64,000 nucleotides of DNA from Chitinophaga pinensis DSM 2588 (GTDB taxonomy: Bacteria > Bacteroidota > Bacteroidia > Chitinophagales > Chitinophagaceae). The translations under genes and the position numbers were made by a program. The DNA lies in assembly GCF_000024005.1 (NCBI RefSeq), contig NC_013132.1, forward strand, positions 7,620,001-7,684,000, read 5' to 3'. This document shows, piece after piece, positions 35,746-44,211 of the stretch (position 1 is its first letter; the number at the start of each line of letters is the position of its first letter). The notes beneath the pieces were generated by a model that saw only the letters and a list, made by a program, of their open reading frames with translations, was not told the DNA's origin and searched no databases.

Positions 35746-36003
35746 GTGAAATGACCTTTCGCATCTTTCATCCTGAAACCAAGATTCCCTGTCAGCAACG
35801 ATCCGACGAATCGGAAAAGACAGTCACCAAAGGTGAAATGAGCTTTCACTCCTTTCTTCGTAAAACGGAGAATCCCTGTCCATAACGACCAGACAAATCG
35901 CCAAAGACAGTCTATCAGGTGAAGTGATCTTTCACACGCATCTTCGTAAACGAAGATTTCCCGTCAGCAAAGACCAGGTAAATCAGAAAAGACACTATAT
36001 GAC
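35746..36003 (+). repeat. three tandem 86-87-bp repeats
   Basis: Units begin GTGAAATGA at 35746, GTGAAATGA at 35833 and GTGAAGTGA at 35919. Each has a small hairpin (GTGAAA...TTTCAC in unit 2), a CTTCGTAAA segment, CCCTGTC, an ACGACCAGACAAATC-like stretch, and GACAGTC, so CTGTC/GACAG can pair within each unit. The array ends about 95 bp before the outer-membrane protein gene. The rest of 35568-35745 shows nothing else I can support. Confidence 0.85.
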
Positions 36004-36097
36004 TTAAATACATGCAACAGCTCCAGGCTTCATTCCCCGCTACACGCAGGGAAAAAGCTGACTTATCTTATACTTTTATAACCTCCAATTATCTCCC

Positions 36098-36808
36098 ATG
36101 AAAAACAAGCACAGTCGAATCCCTGCAAGCGGGATCTTCGCGTTACTCATGTCCGCCGTATGCTGGTTCGCGACCATCCAGGTATGTTCCGCACAACAGA
36201 TCGATCCGGCGCAAAGCATGAAAAAACACGTTCCTTATACACTTAAAATCAACAAAGGATCCTGGTGGGTAGGCGGTGGCCTCGGCCTGACCGGCTCCGT
36301 TGTGCCCATGGGACAGTACATCGGAACAGCAGCCCAGCTATCAGCCAGAGCTGGTTACCATTTTATCGATAAAATGTCTATCGGTTTCAGCGTAACAGGT
36401 GGTCTCAGCGTCGCCAGCAAGAAAAGCGCCGGCGTGTACAACAGGGGAGTCAACCTACTCGTTGGGCCTATAGCCCAATACATCATCCCGGTAACCAAAT
36501 CCTTCTTCCTGCAACCGATTATCGGAGCAACCTGGGGTCCCATGAATATCAAATCCATGGTGTCTCCTGCCGGAGCAGAAGAAGCCTACGTCAAAGTAAA
36601 AGGACATGCCTTCTGCGAACTGGCTGGAATAGGCCCGTATTTTGAAGTAATACCAGGAATAGCGAGCTTTGGAGCACAGTTCCTTGTTTCATCTATTCAG
36701 CAGACCACCAACGTATATACCGACGGTGGTGATAAGGTGCCCGGTACCGAAATAAAAGACCGGAAAACCGGACCTGCCCTGATGATGGAATTCAGGTTGC
36801 ACTTATAA
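36098..36808 (+). CDS. outer-membrane beta-barrel protein
   Basis: A 236-residue exported protein with signal peptide (1-33, ending CSA/Q). The mature part has alternating amphipathic strands (WWVGGGLGLTGSVVP, SARAGYHFIDKMSIGFSVTGGLSV, FLQPIIGATWG) and ends in the aromatic/hydrophobic strand LMMEFRLHL, typical of an eight- to ten-stranded barrel. No ligand suggestion. It lies 27 bp before the DUF3095 gene and is probably co-transcribed with it. Confidence 0.75.
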   Translation: MKNKHSRIPASGIFALLMSAVCWFATIQVCSAQQIDPAQSMKKHVPYTLKINKGSWWVGGGLGLTGSVVPMGQYIGTAAQLSARAGYHFIDKMSIGFSVTGGLSVASKKSAGVYNRGVNLLVGPIAQYIIPVTKSFFLQPIIGATWGPMNIKSMVSPAGAEEAYVKVKGHAFCELAGIGPYFEVIPGIASFGAQFLVSSIQQTTNVYTDGGDKVPGTEIKDRKTGPALMMEFRLHL

Positions 36809-36835
36809 CAACAGAAAAAGCGGCAGTAATAGTTT

Positions 36836-37996
36836 ATGACAGTCAACAGCGATCAGTTTTATTCCCGGTTACCGGTCAACCGTATTCCACTAAGCGAATT
36901 ACTCACGGAAGACCACCTCTTCTACAAAATACCGGAAGACTGGTTCGTGATTGTCACCGACATCAAAGGATCCACTGCCGTGGTACAAAGCGGACAACAC
37001 GAAACCGTCAACCTGGTTGCTACAGGAAGTATCGTTGCCGTACTGAACATCAGTTTTAAAGCCAATATTACCGTACCTTTTTTCTTCGGAGGTGATGGAG
37101 CGACCTTCATTATCCCTCCCTCAGTAAAAGATGCGGCCATCAAAGCCCTCCTGCTGTATAAAAAGAATACGCAGGAGAGCTTTGATATCAACCTCCGGAT
37201 CGGCGTCGTAGCCGTAAATGATATTTATGCCGCCGGTCATACACTCAGGGTCAGTAAATTCAATAGCAGCGGTAACTTTCATATTCCGGTTGTCCTGGGC
37301 AACGGACTGAACTATGCCGAAAGACTGATCAAAGGAGAAGACTACCTCCTCCCCGGCGACCTCCTGGCAGATGATGAAGTTGACCTCAGTGGAATGCAAT
37401 GCCGCTGGGATAAGATCAAACCACCGGAAAGCAATTATGAGGTCGTATCACTGATCGTAATGGCCACCAAACCCGAAGAACAGGCCAGCGCCTTCCGGCA
37501 GGTCATTACACATATCGACGCTATTTACGGCGCCCCTGAAAAAAGACAGCCAATCTCTATCCCGCAACTACGCCTGAAAACCACCTTCGCAGAGCTGGGT
37601 CTCGAACTACGCGCCCGATTCGGCCGCAAACGACTATTCAAACTGATCCAGTCATGGTTTACTACATTTTTAGGCTATATCTACTTCCGCACCAGGCAAG
37701 GTAAGTCCTACCTCACACGCCTCGTCGAAATGTCAGACACGCTGGTCATTGACGGCAAAATCAATACCGTGATCACCGGTACCGAAACCCAGCGCCTCCA
37801 GCTCGTAAAACACCTTAATCAACTGGAAGAAGCCGGCAGGATCTTTTATGCTTTCTACGTCAGCAAAGAGTCCGTCATGTCCTGTTATGTACGCGACTTC
37901 AAACAGGAACATATCCACTTCGTAGATGGCGCGGAAGGCGGCTACACAAAAGCGGCCGGTGTATTGAAGCTCAAAATTGTCCACCTCTCCCACTAA
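36836..37996 (+). CDS. DUF3095 protein, class III nucleotidyl cyclase-like
   Basis: A 386-residue soluble protein of the DUF3095 family. FVIVTDIKGSTAVVQSG resembles the first metal-binding strand of class III adenylate cyclases, and FFFGGDGATFIIP resembles the second (GGD). The middle (about 220-300) and C-terminal alpha/beta parts (TGTETQRLQLVKHLNQLEEAGRIFYAFY) are family-typical. Enzymatic activity has not been settled for the family as far as I know. It precedes a LytS/LytTR pair, a plausible signalling context. Confidence 0.8.
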   Translation: MTVNSDQFYSRLPVNRIPLSELLTEDHLFYKIPEDWFVIVTDIKGSTAVVQSGQHETVNLVATGSIVAVLNISFKANITVPFFFGGDGATFIIPPSVKDAAIKALLLYKKNTQESFDINLRIGVVAVNDIYAAGHTLRVSKFNSSGNFHIPVVLGNGLNYAERLIKGEDYLLPGDLLADDEVDLSGMQCRWDKIKPPESNYEVVSLIVMATKPEEQASAFRQVITHIDAIYGAPEKRQPISIPQLRLKTTFAELGLELRARFGRKRLFKLIQSWFTTFLGYIYFRTRQGKSYLTRLVEMSDTLVIDGKINTVITGTETQRLQLVKHLNQLEEAGRIFYAFYVSKESVMSCYVRDFKQEHIHFVDGAEGGYTKAAGVLKLKIVHLSH

Positions 37997-38036
37997 TCCG
38001 CCCGGTTCACGACCGCAAATGCCTGACTAGCTGGAA

Positions 38037-38056
38037 TTAGCCATATCTTTGGCTAA
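38037..38056 (+). promoter_or_regulatory. promoter with palindrome over the -7 box
   Basis: TTAGCCA-tatctt-TGGCTAA is a perfect 7+7-bp palindrome containing TATCTTTG (38044-38051), an exact TAnnTTTG box, 38 bp before the GTG start of the histidine kinase. Confidence 0.65.
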
Positions 38057-38089
38057 AGAGCATTATATTTCATAAGTCAATTATTTACA

Positions 38090-39121
38090 GTGACTAACAA
38101 GCGTTCATTTAAAGTGTCGCCGCTCATTATCTGGGTCAGTTCCATCTTTCTAGGAATACTGGCATCTGTACCCAAAATAGCGGAACACCATTTCAATACA
38201 AAAGAAGCCGTAGTCAATTCTGCGGTCACCGCCATCTTCGCATTGGTCGTATGGTATTACAATATCTATACACTACCTACCTATTCCAGAAAGGATATCT
38301 ATAAAGGCATTTCCCTGACACGCCTCATGGGAAGCCTGGTCTTCGGTATGGCAGTCATGCTGCTGCTCGCATTTATCCAGCAATTGCTCATATCCACCCT
38401 CAGTTTCGGACCGGTGATGCTCATGATCGAAGTCAGAGGTATCCTGATCAACCTGATGTTCTATATGTTCCTCCACCTGCTCTACCAGAACTACCACAAC
38501 CAACGGGTAAGCATAGAACTGGAACGCAGTAAATCCGATAACCTGGGCGCACAGTATGAACTCCTCAAACAGCAGATCAATCCTCACTTCCTGTTCAACA
38601 GTCTGAACACACTAAAAACAATGATCGAAGTGAACGATAAACAATCTGTTGACTTCGTATTGAAGCTCTCTGAATTCTACCGGTTCACACTGGAAAGTCG
38701 TAAACTGGACCTTATACAGCTTTCAGAAGAACTGGACATCATCTCTGCCTATATGTTCCTCCTGAAAGCCAGATTCGAAGATGGTATCCGCATGAGAAAC
38801 GACATTCCTGCAAAATACCAGCACACCATGATCCCTCCGTTCACGTTACAGCTGCTCATAGAAAACTGTGTAAAGCACAACGTGGTATCACTGGAAGAAC
38901 CACTGGAAATAAGACTGTATGTGGAAAAGGACTTTATCGTAATAGAAAACGATCTGCAGCCTAAAATGGACCCCGCAGAAACTTCCCTGCATGTAGGACT
39001 CAATAACGTCCATGAAAGGTATCATCACCTGCTGGACAAAGACATTGTTGTAGAAGAAACTGATAAAATTTTCAAGGTAAAACTACCAGTAATCTATGAA
39101 TATACTGATCATCGAAGATGA
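38090..39121 (+). CDS. LytS-type sensor histidine kinase
   Basis: A 343-residue membrane sensor kinase with GTG start. Four hydrophobic helices (about 10-27, 40-60, 80-104, 110-132) form the sensor. The His_kinase dimerisation motif QQINPHFLFNSLNT contains phospho-acceptor His166. The ATPase region (LLIENCVKHNVV as N-box; GLNNVHERY) is degenerate in the way usual for this family. It overlaps its response regulator by 26 bp, so the two are translationally linked. Confidence 0.95.
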   Translation: MTNKRSFKVSPLIIWVSSIFLGILASVPKIAEHHFNTKEAVVNSAVTAIFALVVWYYNIYTLPTYSRKDIYKGISLTRLMGSLVFGMAVMLLLAFIQQLLISTLSFGPVMLMIEVRGILINLMFYMFLHLLYQNYHNQRVSIELERSKSDNLGAQYELLKQQINPHFLFNSLNTLKTMIEVNDKQSVDFVLKLSEFYRFTLESRKLDLIQLSEELDIISAYMFLLKARFEDGIRMRNDIPAKYQHTMIPPFTLQLLIENCVKHNVVSLEEPLEIRLYVEKDFIVIENDLQPKMDPAETSLHVGLNNVHERYHHLLDKDIVVEETDKIFKVKLPVIYEYTDHRR

Positions 39122-39857
39122 GATCAAAGCAGCTACCTCGCTGGCTACACTGATCGGCAAAATAAAGCCGGAAGCCCGTATCGTAGCACAACTGCAAAGC
39201 GTAAAAAGCAGCGTCGCCTGGTTGTCAGAACATGAACAACCAGACCTGATCTTCATGGATATACAGCTGTCCGACGGACTAAGTTTCAACATCTTCAAAA
39301 CAGCTAAAGTATCCGCACCCGTGGTATTCTGTACCGCATATGACGAATATACCCTGGAAGCATTCAAGGCAAACGGCGTTGACTATGTACTGAAACCTTT
39401 CTCTCAGCAGGACATTGAAAACGCCTTTAAAAAGGTAGACGAACTGAAGAACTTTTTTCAGCAGAATCCCCTCCCGCAGTTAAACGATCTGCTGGCGAAA
39501 GTCGCAGGTACCGCCGGTAAGAAAAACTTCCTGGTCTTTAAGCAGAACAAATACCTCAATATCGCAACCGATACAATCGCCTTTTTCTATATCAAACACG
39601 AAGCGACCATGATCAAAACCTTTGATCAGCAGGAATACAGCATAAACCAGTCGCTCGATCAGATCTATAGTCTGCTGGCGCCGGAACAGTTCTTCCGGCT
39701 GAACAGACAATACCTTGTCAATTTCCATGCAGTAAAAGAAGTAGAACACTACTTTGCGCGAAAACTGCTGGTTACCCTAAGCATTCCAACACCTGAGAAA
39801 TTATTGGTCAATAAGGAAAAAGTACAGAACTTCCTGACCTGGATGGAGAACCGGTAA
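39096..39857 (+). CDS. LytTR-type response regulator
   Basis: A 253-residue cognate regulator of the kinase before it. Receiver domain with phospho-acceptor Asp55 (LIFMDIQL), Thr of FCTAYD and Lys of LKPFS; residues about 150-250 form a LytTR DNA-binding domain (KQNKYLNIATDTIAFFYIK, FFRLNRQYLVN). Targets unknown. Confidence 0.95.
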   Translation: MNILIIEDEIKAATSLATLIGKIKPEARIVAQLQSVKSSVAWLSEHEQPDLIFMDIQLSDGLSFNIFKTAKVSAPVVFCTAYDEYTLEAFKANGVDYVLKPFSQQDIENAFKKVDELKNFFQQNPLPQLNDLLAKVAGTAGKKNFLVFKQNKYLNIATDTIAFFYIKHEATMIKTFDQQEYSINQSLDQIYSLLAPEQFFRLNRQYLVNFHAVKEVEHYFARKLLVTLSIPTPEKLLVNKEKVQNFLTWMENR

Positions 39858-39866
39858 GTATTAATT

Positions 39867-40739
39867 ATGACAACAACACTTTCTCCCGAAATCACAAACC
39901 CGGTTGACGGCAGTTTGGGTTTCCGGATCAAACATTTCACCAGTGACGCCGACTTTAATGAAGTACAGAAAATCGGCCTCTTTTCTATTATATGGATTCT
40001 GGAAGGTAACGGCTCCCTGAAGGCCGACTTCACGTCTTATGACCTGAAACCAGGCACAATGCTGTTCTTTATGCCCTTCCAGCCTTTCCAGATCACAGGA
40101 ACGGACATCAAGGGCGTAATCCTTAATTTCCATCATGACTTCTTCTGCATTATCAAACATCACCGGGAAGTAGCCTGCGACGGTATCCTGTTCAATAACA
40201 TCGATCAGTCGCCCATCGTGAATATTCCTGTGAATGAAGCGCCTATGCTGGAACAGGTACTGGATCAGATCCAGCAGGAATTGCAGGTAGCCGGACTGGC
40301 GCAACATGACCTGATCACCTCCTACCTGAAAATACTGCTGATCAACGTTACGCGCATTAAGATGGCCCAATCCACAGAACAGGCGCCTTTCAGTGAAAAA
40401 AGTACCGAATCGGTGCTGCTCCATTCCTTTAAAACTTACATCGAACAGTACTTCAGGGAAAAACACAGTCCCGGCGATTACGCCGAACTGCTGAATACCT
40501 CTGTTAAGAACCTGGGAAGAGTGGTGAAGGAATATAATCAGAAAACGCCGACCGATCTGATCGCAACCCGCATCATCGTGGAAGCCAAACGTGAACTGTA
40601 CCTGACCGATAAAGCCATCAAGGAAATCGCGTATGATCTTGGTTTTAAAGATGAATATCATTTCAGCAGGTACTTTAAGAATATCACGCAAACTTCTCCG
40701 CAGACATATAGAAACTCTCTGAAAAAAGCCTGGGGATAA
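39867..40739 (+). CDS. AraC family transcriptional regulator
   Basis: A 290-residue regulator: N-terminal cupin-like domain (FSIIWILEGNGSLKADF, GTMLFFMPFQPFQ) and C-terminal double HTH (DYAELLNTSVKNLGRVVKEY and IKEIAYDLGFKDEYHFSRYFK). It begins 9 bp after the LytTR gene and ends at a terminator, so kinase, response regulator and AraC regulator form one unit. The same layout is common in Bacteroidota. Confidence 0.9.
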   Translation: MTTTLSPEITNPVDGSLGFRIKHFTSDADFNEVQKIGLFSIIWILEGNGSLKADFTSYDLKPGTMLFFMPFQPFQITGTDIKGVILNFHHDFFCIIKHHREVACDGILFNNIDQSPIVNIPVNEAPMLEQVLDQIQQELQVAGLAQHDLITSYLKILLINVTRIKMAQSTEQAPFSEKSTESVLLHSFKTYIEQYFREKHSPGDYAELLNTSVKNLGRVVKEYNQKTPTDLIATRIIVEAKRELYLTDKAIKEIAYDLGFKDEYHFSRYFKNITQTSPQTYRNSLKKAWG

Positions 40740-40746
40740 AAATGTG

Positions 40747-40775
40747 TAAAGGCCGTAATAACGGCCTTTACTTTT
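40747..40775 (+). terminator. rho-independent terminator
   Basis: Perfect 10-bp stem TAAAGGCCGT / ACGGCCTTTA, 4-nt loop, followed by CTTTTT. Confidence 0.9.
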
Positions 40776-40811
40776 TGGCAGATGTCTGTCTTTGATGGTA
40801 ACCCTCTACAC

Positions 40812-41600
40812 TTATTTTCCCTCAGCCGCCTCAATAATCACTTTCGCCACTTCCGCCGGTTTAGACATAAATATTACATGACTGCCTTTTACTTCTGTTA
40901 CTTTCGCACCTGAACGTTTGTACATATTACGCTCTACATCAGGTACGATACTTTTATCTTCAGTAGCCACAATCGCATAACTTGGTTTTGTTCTCCACGC
41001 AGCGTCAGTTACCGGTGTACCGAAACTGGCAGCAGCGATAGGTTGCTGGGAAGCATACATAAAATCAGTTTCTGCTGTAGGCAGGTCTCCCGCAAAACCA
41101 TCATGGAATTTAGCCTTGTCATAATATACAAATCCTTTATCGTCCGGAGCCAGGATACCGTTTTCAGGCGCCGCTGGTGCTGATTTTACCCACTGAATCG
41201 TATTTTCTCCCTTATCAGGCTGGAATGCAGCCACATATACAAGAGAAGCCACTTTATCGTGTGTACCCGCCTGGGTAATCACAGTACCACCCCAGGAGTG
41301 CCCCACCAGTACCACAGGACCATCCTGTTTATCTAACACATTCTTGGTAGCTGTTACGTCATTTTCCAGAGAGGTCAGCGGATTCTGTACAATGGACACA
41401 TGATACCCCTTCTTCACCAGTATCTCATACACTTTCTTCCATCCTGAACCATCGGCAAACGCGCCATGAACGATTACAATATTTTTAGCTGTTTTTTTCT
41501 GGGCAAGTGCAGCAGATGCTGCGAAAAGGTTCATTACTACCATTACTACCGCGAGCAGTGCGCCATTGATATACCATTTTGTTGTTGCAGATGTTGTCAT
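40812..41600 (-). CDS. exported alpha/beta hydrolase
   Basis: A 262-residue hydrolase with a long signal peptide (1-33, ending ALA/Q). NIVIVHGAFADGSGW supplies the oxyanion region, VLVGHSWGG the nucleophile Ser102, and VKGSHVIFMSKP the catalytic His. It resembles the EstC/salicylate-esterase-like group of small alpha/beta hydrolases. ATG 41600 is chosen since it yields a normal signal peptide; an upstream in-frame ATG (41708) adds 36 atypical residues. Substrate unknown. Confidence 0.85.
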   Translation of the reverse strand: MTTSATTKWYINGALLAVVMVVMNLFAASAALAQKKTAKNIVIVHGAFADGSGWKKVYEILVKKGYHVSIVQNPLTSLENDVTATKNVLDKQDGPVVLVGHSWGGTVITQAGTHDKVASLVYVAAFQPDKGENTIQWVKSAPAAPENGILAPDDKGFVYYDKAKFHDGFAGDLPTAETDFMYASQQPIAAASFGTPVTDAAWRTKPSYAIVATEDKSIVPDVERNMYKRSGAKVTEVKGSHVIFMSKPAEVAKVIIEAAEGK

Positions 41601-41696
41601 TGTTTTGTGTTTTTGTGTGATACAAAATTGCATCAAAGTGACCTGCGGAAGAATGACGGTATTTCCATACCTGATGGATAATTTTCCCGGACAATA

Positions 41697-41725
41697 AAAA
41701 ACCGGCACCTTTTAAAGATGCCGGC
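41697..41725 (-). terminator. terminator for the small secreted protein gene
   Basis: On the minus strand AGCCGGCA...TGCCGGT followed by a T-rich run; it lies 23 bp past the stop at 41748. Confidence 0.85.
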
Positions 41726-41747
41726 TGCTCATTAAATAATGTTGCTG

Positions 41748-42059
41748 CTATTCGCAGGAAGCCATCCAGTCTACTACGACTGCCCCTCTTACCACATTAG
41801 CGCCATACGCAGTACTCAAACAGGTAGTTGTCCTGAATGTACCCGGAGCCAATGTATAAGAGAAAGTCTCACCACCGCAGGCCTGTACCTGTACAACCGC
41901 AGTATCCGTACCCGGATTGGCTAAAAATGCCTGTCTGCAGGGAAAAGGATCCGCACTGGTGTTAGTGGAGGCCACAGCTTGTCTGGTAGCTGAAGAAGAA
42001 GCAGGGATAAATGTGGCACTTGACACAGCGCCGAAAACAAGCACTAATAATGCTTTCAT
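41748..42059 (-). CDS. small secreted protein of unknown function
   Basis: A 103-residue exported protein. The signal peptide ends about residue 24. Four cysteines in the mature part (PFPCRQAF, VQACGG, TTTCLSTAY, ASCE) could form two disulfides. The repeated V/T-rich strands suggest a compact beta protein. Flanked by terminators on both sides, so monocistronic. Confidence 0.7.
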   Translation of the reverse strand: MKALLVLVFGAVSSATFIPASSSATRQAVASTNTSADPFPCRQAFLANPGTDTAVVQVQACGGETFSYTLAPGTFRTTTCLSTAYGANVVRGAVVVDWMASCE

Positions 42060-42195
42060 GGTAAAGGAATTGTGGGTTAAAAAAACTGTTTAAAATATAC
42101 GGTTAACACGTACCCGAATATACGACCAAGTACTGTTGTTAGGATGTTAAATCTACCAGCAGAACTTATTATTGAGGGTTGCTACCTAATACGAA

Positions 42196-42235
42196 AATGC
42201 CTTGTAAAACACATCTACATGTGTTACAAGGCATT
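42196..42235 (-). terminator. hairpin overlapping the stop codon of the zincin gene
   Basis: AATGCCTTGTAA...TTACAAGGCATT with inner ACACAT/ATGTGT pairing. The stop codon of the gene ending at 42224 lies inside the right arm. It probably ends the three-gene operon. Confidence 0.75.
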
Positions 42236-43528
42236 AAATTTTTCAAGGGCCGACCATTTAGCATGGGGAATCGGGGGTGTAGTTGCAGTAGCCACTTTTT
42301 CATCAAGTAGCTTTTTCACGCTTTCAATGATAAAGTCCATCTTAGCGCTTTCATTCTCTACACTTTGCAAATAAAGAGGATGCGACTGCCTGATCAGATT
42401 TAATAAACTGGCTTTCCGTAAAAACGCGTAAGGATGACTTTCTTTGGCGGCTATCGCCGTAAGGGCTAGTACGCTTCCATCGTAAGTAGCCAGTTTATCC
42501 ACGAAGTCGGGATCATTCAACAGGAATAGCAGGTGTTGAATCAACTCTGCCATCACAAAAAAGAGAAGCGCCCCTTTTACAGATGCAGTAAATGTTCTTT
42601 GCTTCTCACCCATCATCATCACAACCTGAAATGCGGCAAAATCCGCAAGCAGTTCCTCTTGTTGTGCATAGTAAATGCGTTCAAACTGATCATACGTTAA
42701 TTTGTCATTATCTGGCAGGACACTTGCAAGGTGTCGCTCATAGAACTGCCACATTTGTTCGTAACGTTTGTCAAACGGATGTTTACCATGCACCCCGTTA
42801 CTATGCCACCAATCGATATGAAAACACTCATGTTCCAGCACAAAAAGTATAAAATCCTGCCTGAGTACATGCCTTATGGAAAAATCTTCTTCGCTGGTTG
42901 CACCCACCGGACCAGGCAATGTACTATATCCCTCGATAATATATTGCCAGATAACCTCCGCCAGGTAATCGAGCGTTTCTTTATTAGCTTCAATATGCTG
43001 TTTCAATTCATCTCCCTCCAACTCACAGTATCTGCCATCTTCCAGTTTTTCATAGAAAAGAAATGCGAGTTCGTTAGCATAATGACTGGCAACATTCAGT
43101 AATCCGTCTTCAAGTATAATACCACTCTCGGTTTCACCTGGTAGCGCAATTGCATTAAATAGTCCCGTAGGAGCCGTTGCCAGGATTATATTAGATAGCC
43201 CTTTTTGTGTGCGCCCTGTTTTCTCATTACAGTACCTGACGGTATCCTGTAGCCATGTGTATAGATACGGATGCTGATAAGGCAGTCCAGGAACATCATC
43301 CACAAATCTTTTTGAGAGATCCGTTTCGAGATAGTGAAGAGAAGGATCACGTGCAAGTAGTTCTTCTTCGGAACGTAGATAGCCAGGATTATCGACATTA
43401 AATTGCCGGATCCTTTCCTGCTCTCTTTTGTAAAATGACTGCACATCATAATACGTCATTCCACTTGCAGCAAATGCCTCCTCCTGTAAAAGCGTAATAG
43501 CTTCTCTGGTTGTAATCGTATTGTTCAT
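42224..43528 (-). CDS. putative zincin metallopeptidase (HExxH...ExxAD)
   Basis: A 434-residue cytoplasmic protein of no family I recognise, with a full gluzincin-like zinc-peptidase signature: LEHECFHIDW gives His233, Glu234 and His237; EELLADFAAF gives Glu292 as a likely third ligand with Asp296, as in the ExxAD pattern of M48/M56-like enzymes. A flanking hydrophobic segment follows (about 318-337). No signal peptide. It is the last gene of a tight operon, 5 bp after the gasdermin-like gene. By analogy with bacterial gasdermin operons it could cleave its neighbour, but no experimental basis is visible. Confidence 0.75.
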   Translation of the reverse strand: MNNTITTREAITLLQEEAFAASGMTYYDVQSFYKREQERIRQFNVDNPGYLRSEEELLARDPSLHYLETDLSKRFVDDVPGLPYQHPYLYTWLQDTVRYCNEKTGRTQKGLSNIILATAPTGLFNAIALPGETESGIILEDGLLNVASHYANELAFLFYEKLEDGRYCELEGDELKQHIEANKETLDYLAEVIWQYIIEGYSTLPGPVGATSEEDFSIRHVLRQDFILFVLEHECFHIDWWHSNGVHGKHPFDKRYEQMWQFYERHLASVLPDNDKLTYDQFERIYYAQQEELLADFAAFQVVMMMGEKQRTFTASVKGALLFFVMAELIQHLLFLLNDPDFVDKLATYDGSVLALTAIAAKESHPYAFLRKASLLNLIRQSHPLYLQSVENESAKMDFIIESVKKLLDEKVATATTPPIPHAKWSALEKFNAL

Positions 43529-43533
43529 AAATA

Positions 43534-44211
43534 TTATTCTTCAGGAATAGCGTTCATGTAAGGTGCCAGTACCCAGGCATTTCTATCCGGCACCCCATGT
43601 TCCAGGTGTTTAAATGAATCCCCCTGTTCTTTGAGTTGGTGCAGCCTTACGCTAAGTGGTCCATTCCCCCCGACAATTTTCAGATTGATCGCTCCCGTCA
43701 ATTTCACTGCTGAAGCATTGTCGGATCTACCCTCCAGGAATTCATCCACCGCATTGGCTTCCCCTTCGATAGACATATTAAGATCTTTGGAAATCACCAA
43801 TACAAATCTTCCCGCTGTCCTGACAGAGGTCACTACAAACCAGGACCTGTCCCATCGCTCTTCAGCAGCAATAAGCCTTGCCGTCTTTTGCAATTCCAGA
43901 AAAGTATTTACCTGTACTTCCCTGGCAGACAATAACACACCATTGTTTTTCTTAAACTGATAATTCAGATTGACGATATCCTTTTGGTTACTGCGTTCCA
44001 CATCGTAGTCCGACCGGACCGAAACCTCCCCCAATTCATTGGCTTTAGCCTTGATCTCCGTATCGGAAATGTAGTCCCTGATATTCCCGATCCGTTCAAA
44101 ACAATTGTCCCTGATAACGCCGAAATCGCCCAATGCGACGATATCCCCTGGCTGCCAGATGGCGTATTCCCGTAACATTTTCCAGATAGTGTGACCGTAA
44201 TTCTTTTTCAT
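43534..44211 (-). CDS. hypothetical protein, possible gasdermin-like pore former
   Basis: A 225-residue protein without signal peptide. Its beta-rich layout resembles gasdermin N-terminal domains by eye: GDIVALGDF...FERIGNIRDYI at 22-48, a strand at 62-70, SAREVQVNTFLEL at 95-107, WFVVTSVRTAGRFVLVI at 124-140 (compare VVTEV/VVMESI strands in gasdermins), and AINLKIVGGNGPLSVRLHQL at 174-193. About 30 residues follow, the length expected of the small autoinhibitory tail of bacterial gasdermins. There is no N-terminal Cys for palmitoylation. It overlaps the HNH-like gene by 4 bp (ATGA) and precedes a putative protease. Alternative: an unrelated beta-rich defence or transport protein. CDS certain; fold tentative. 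Confidence 0.6.
   Translation of the reverse strand: MKKNYGHTIWKMLREYAIWQPGDIVALGDFGVIRDNCFERIGNIRDYISDTEIKAKANELGEVSVRSDYDVERSNQKDIVNLNYQFKKNNGVLLSAREVQVNTFLELQKTARLIAAEERWDRSWFVVTSVRTAGRFVLVISKDLNMSIEGEANAVDEFLEGRSDNASAVKLTGAINLKIVGGNGPLSVRLHQLKEQGDSFKHLEHGVPDRNAWVLAPYMNAIPEE

Noticed and set aside
39861..40691. 276-codon open frame on the minus strand
   Set aside because: It is the mirror of the AraC gene at 39867-40739, whose cupin and double HTH motifs are unmistakable. The antisense translation shows no domain.
42144..42374. 76-codon plus-strand frame
   Set aside because: It runs through the terminator hairpin and antisense to the zincin gene, with no motif.
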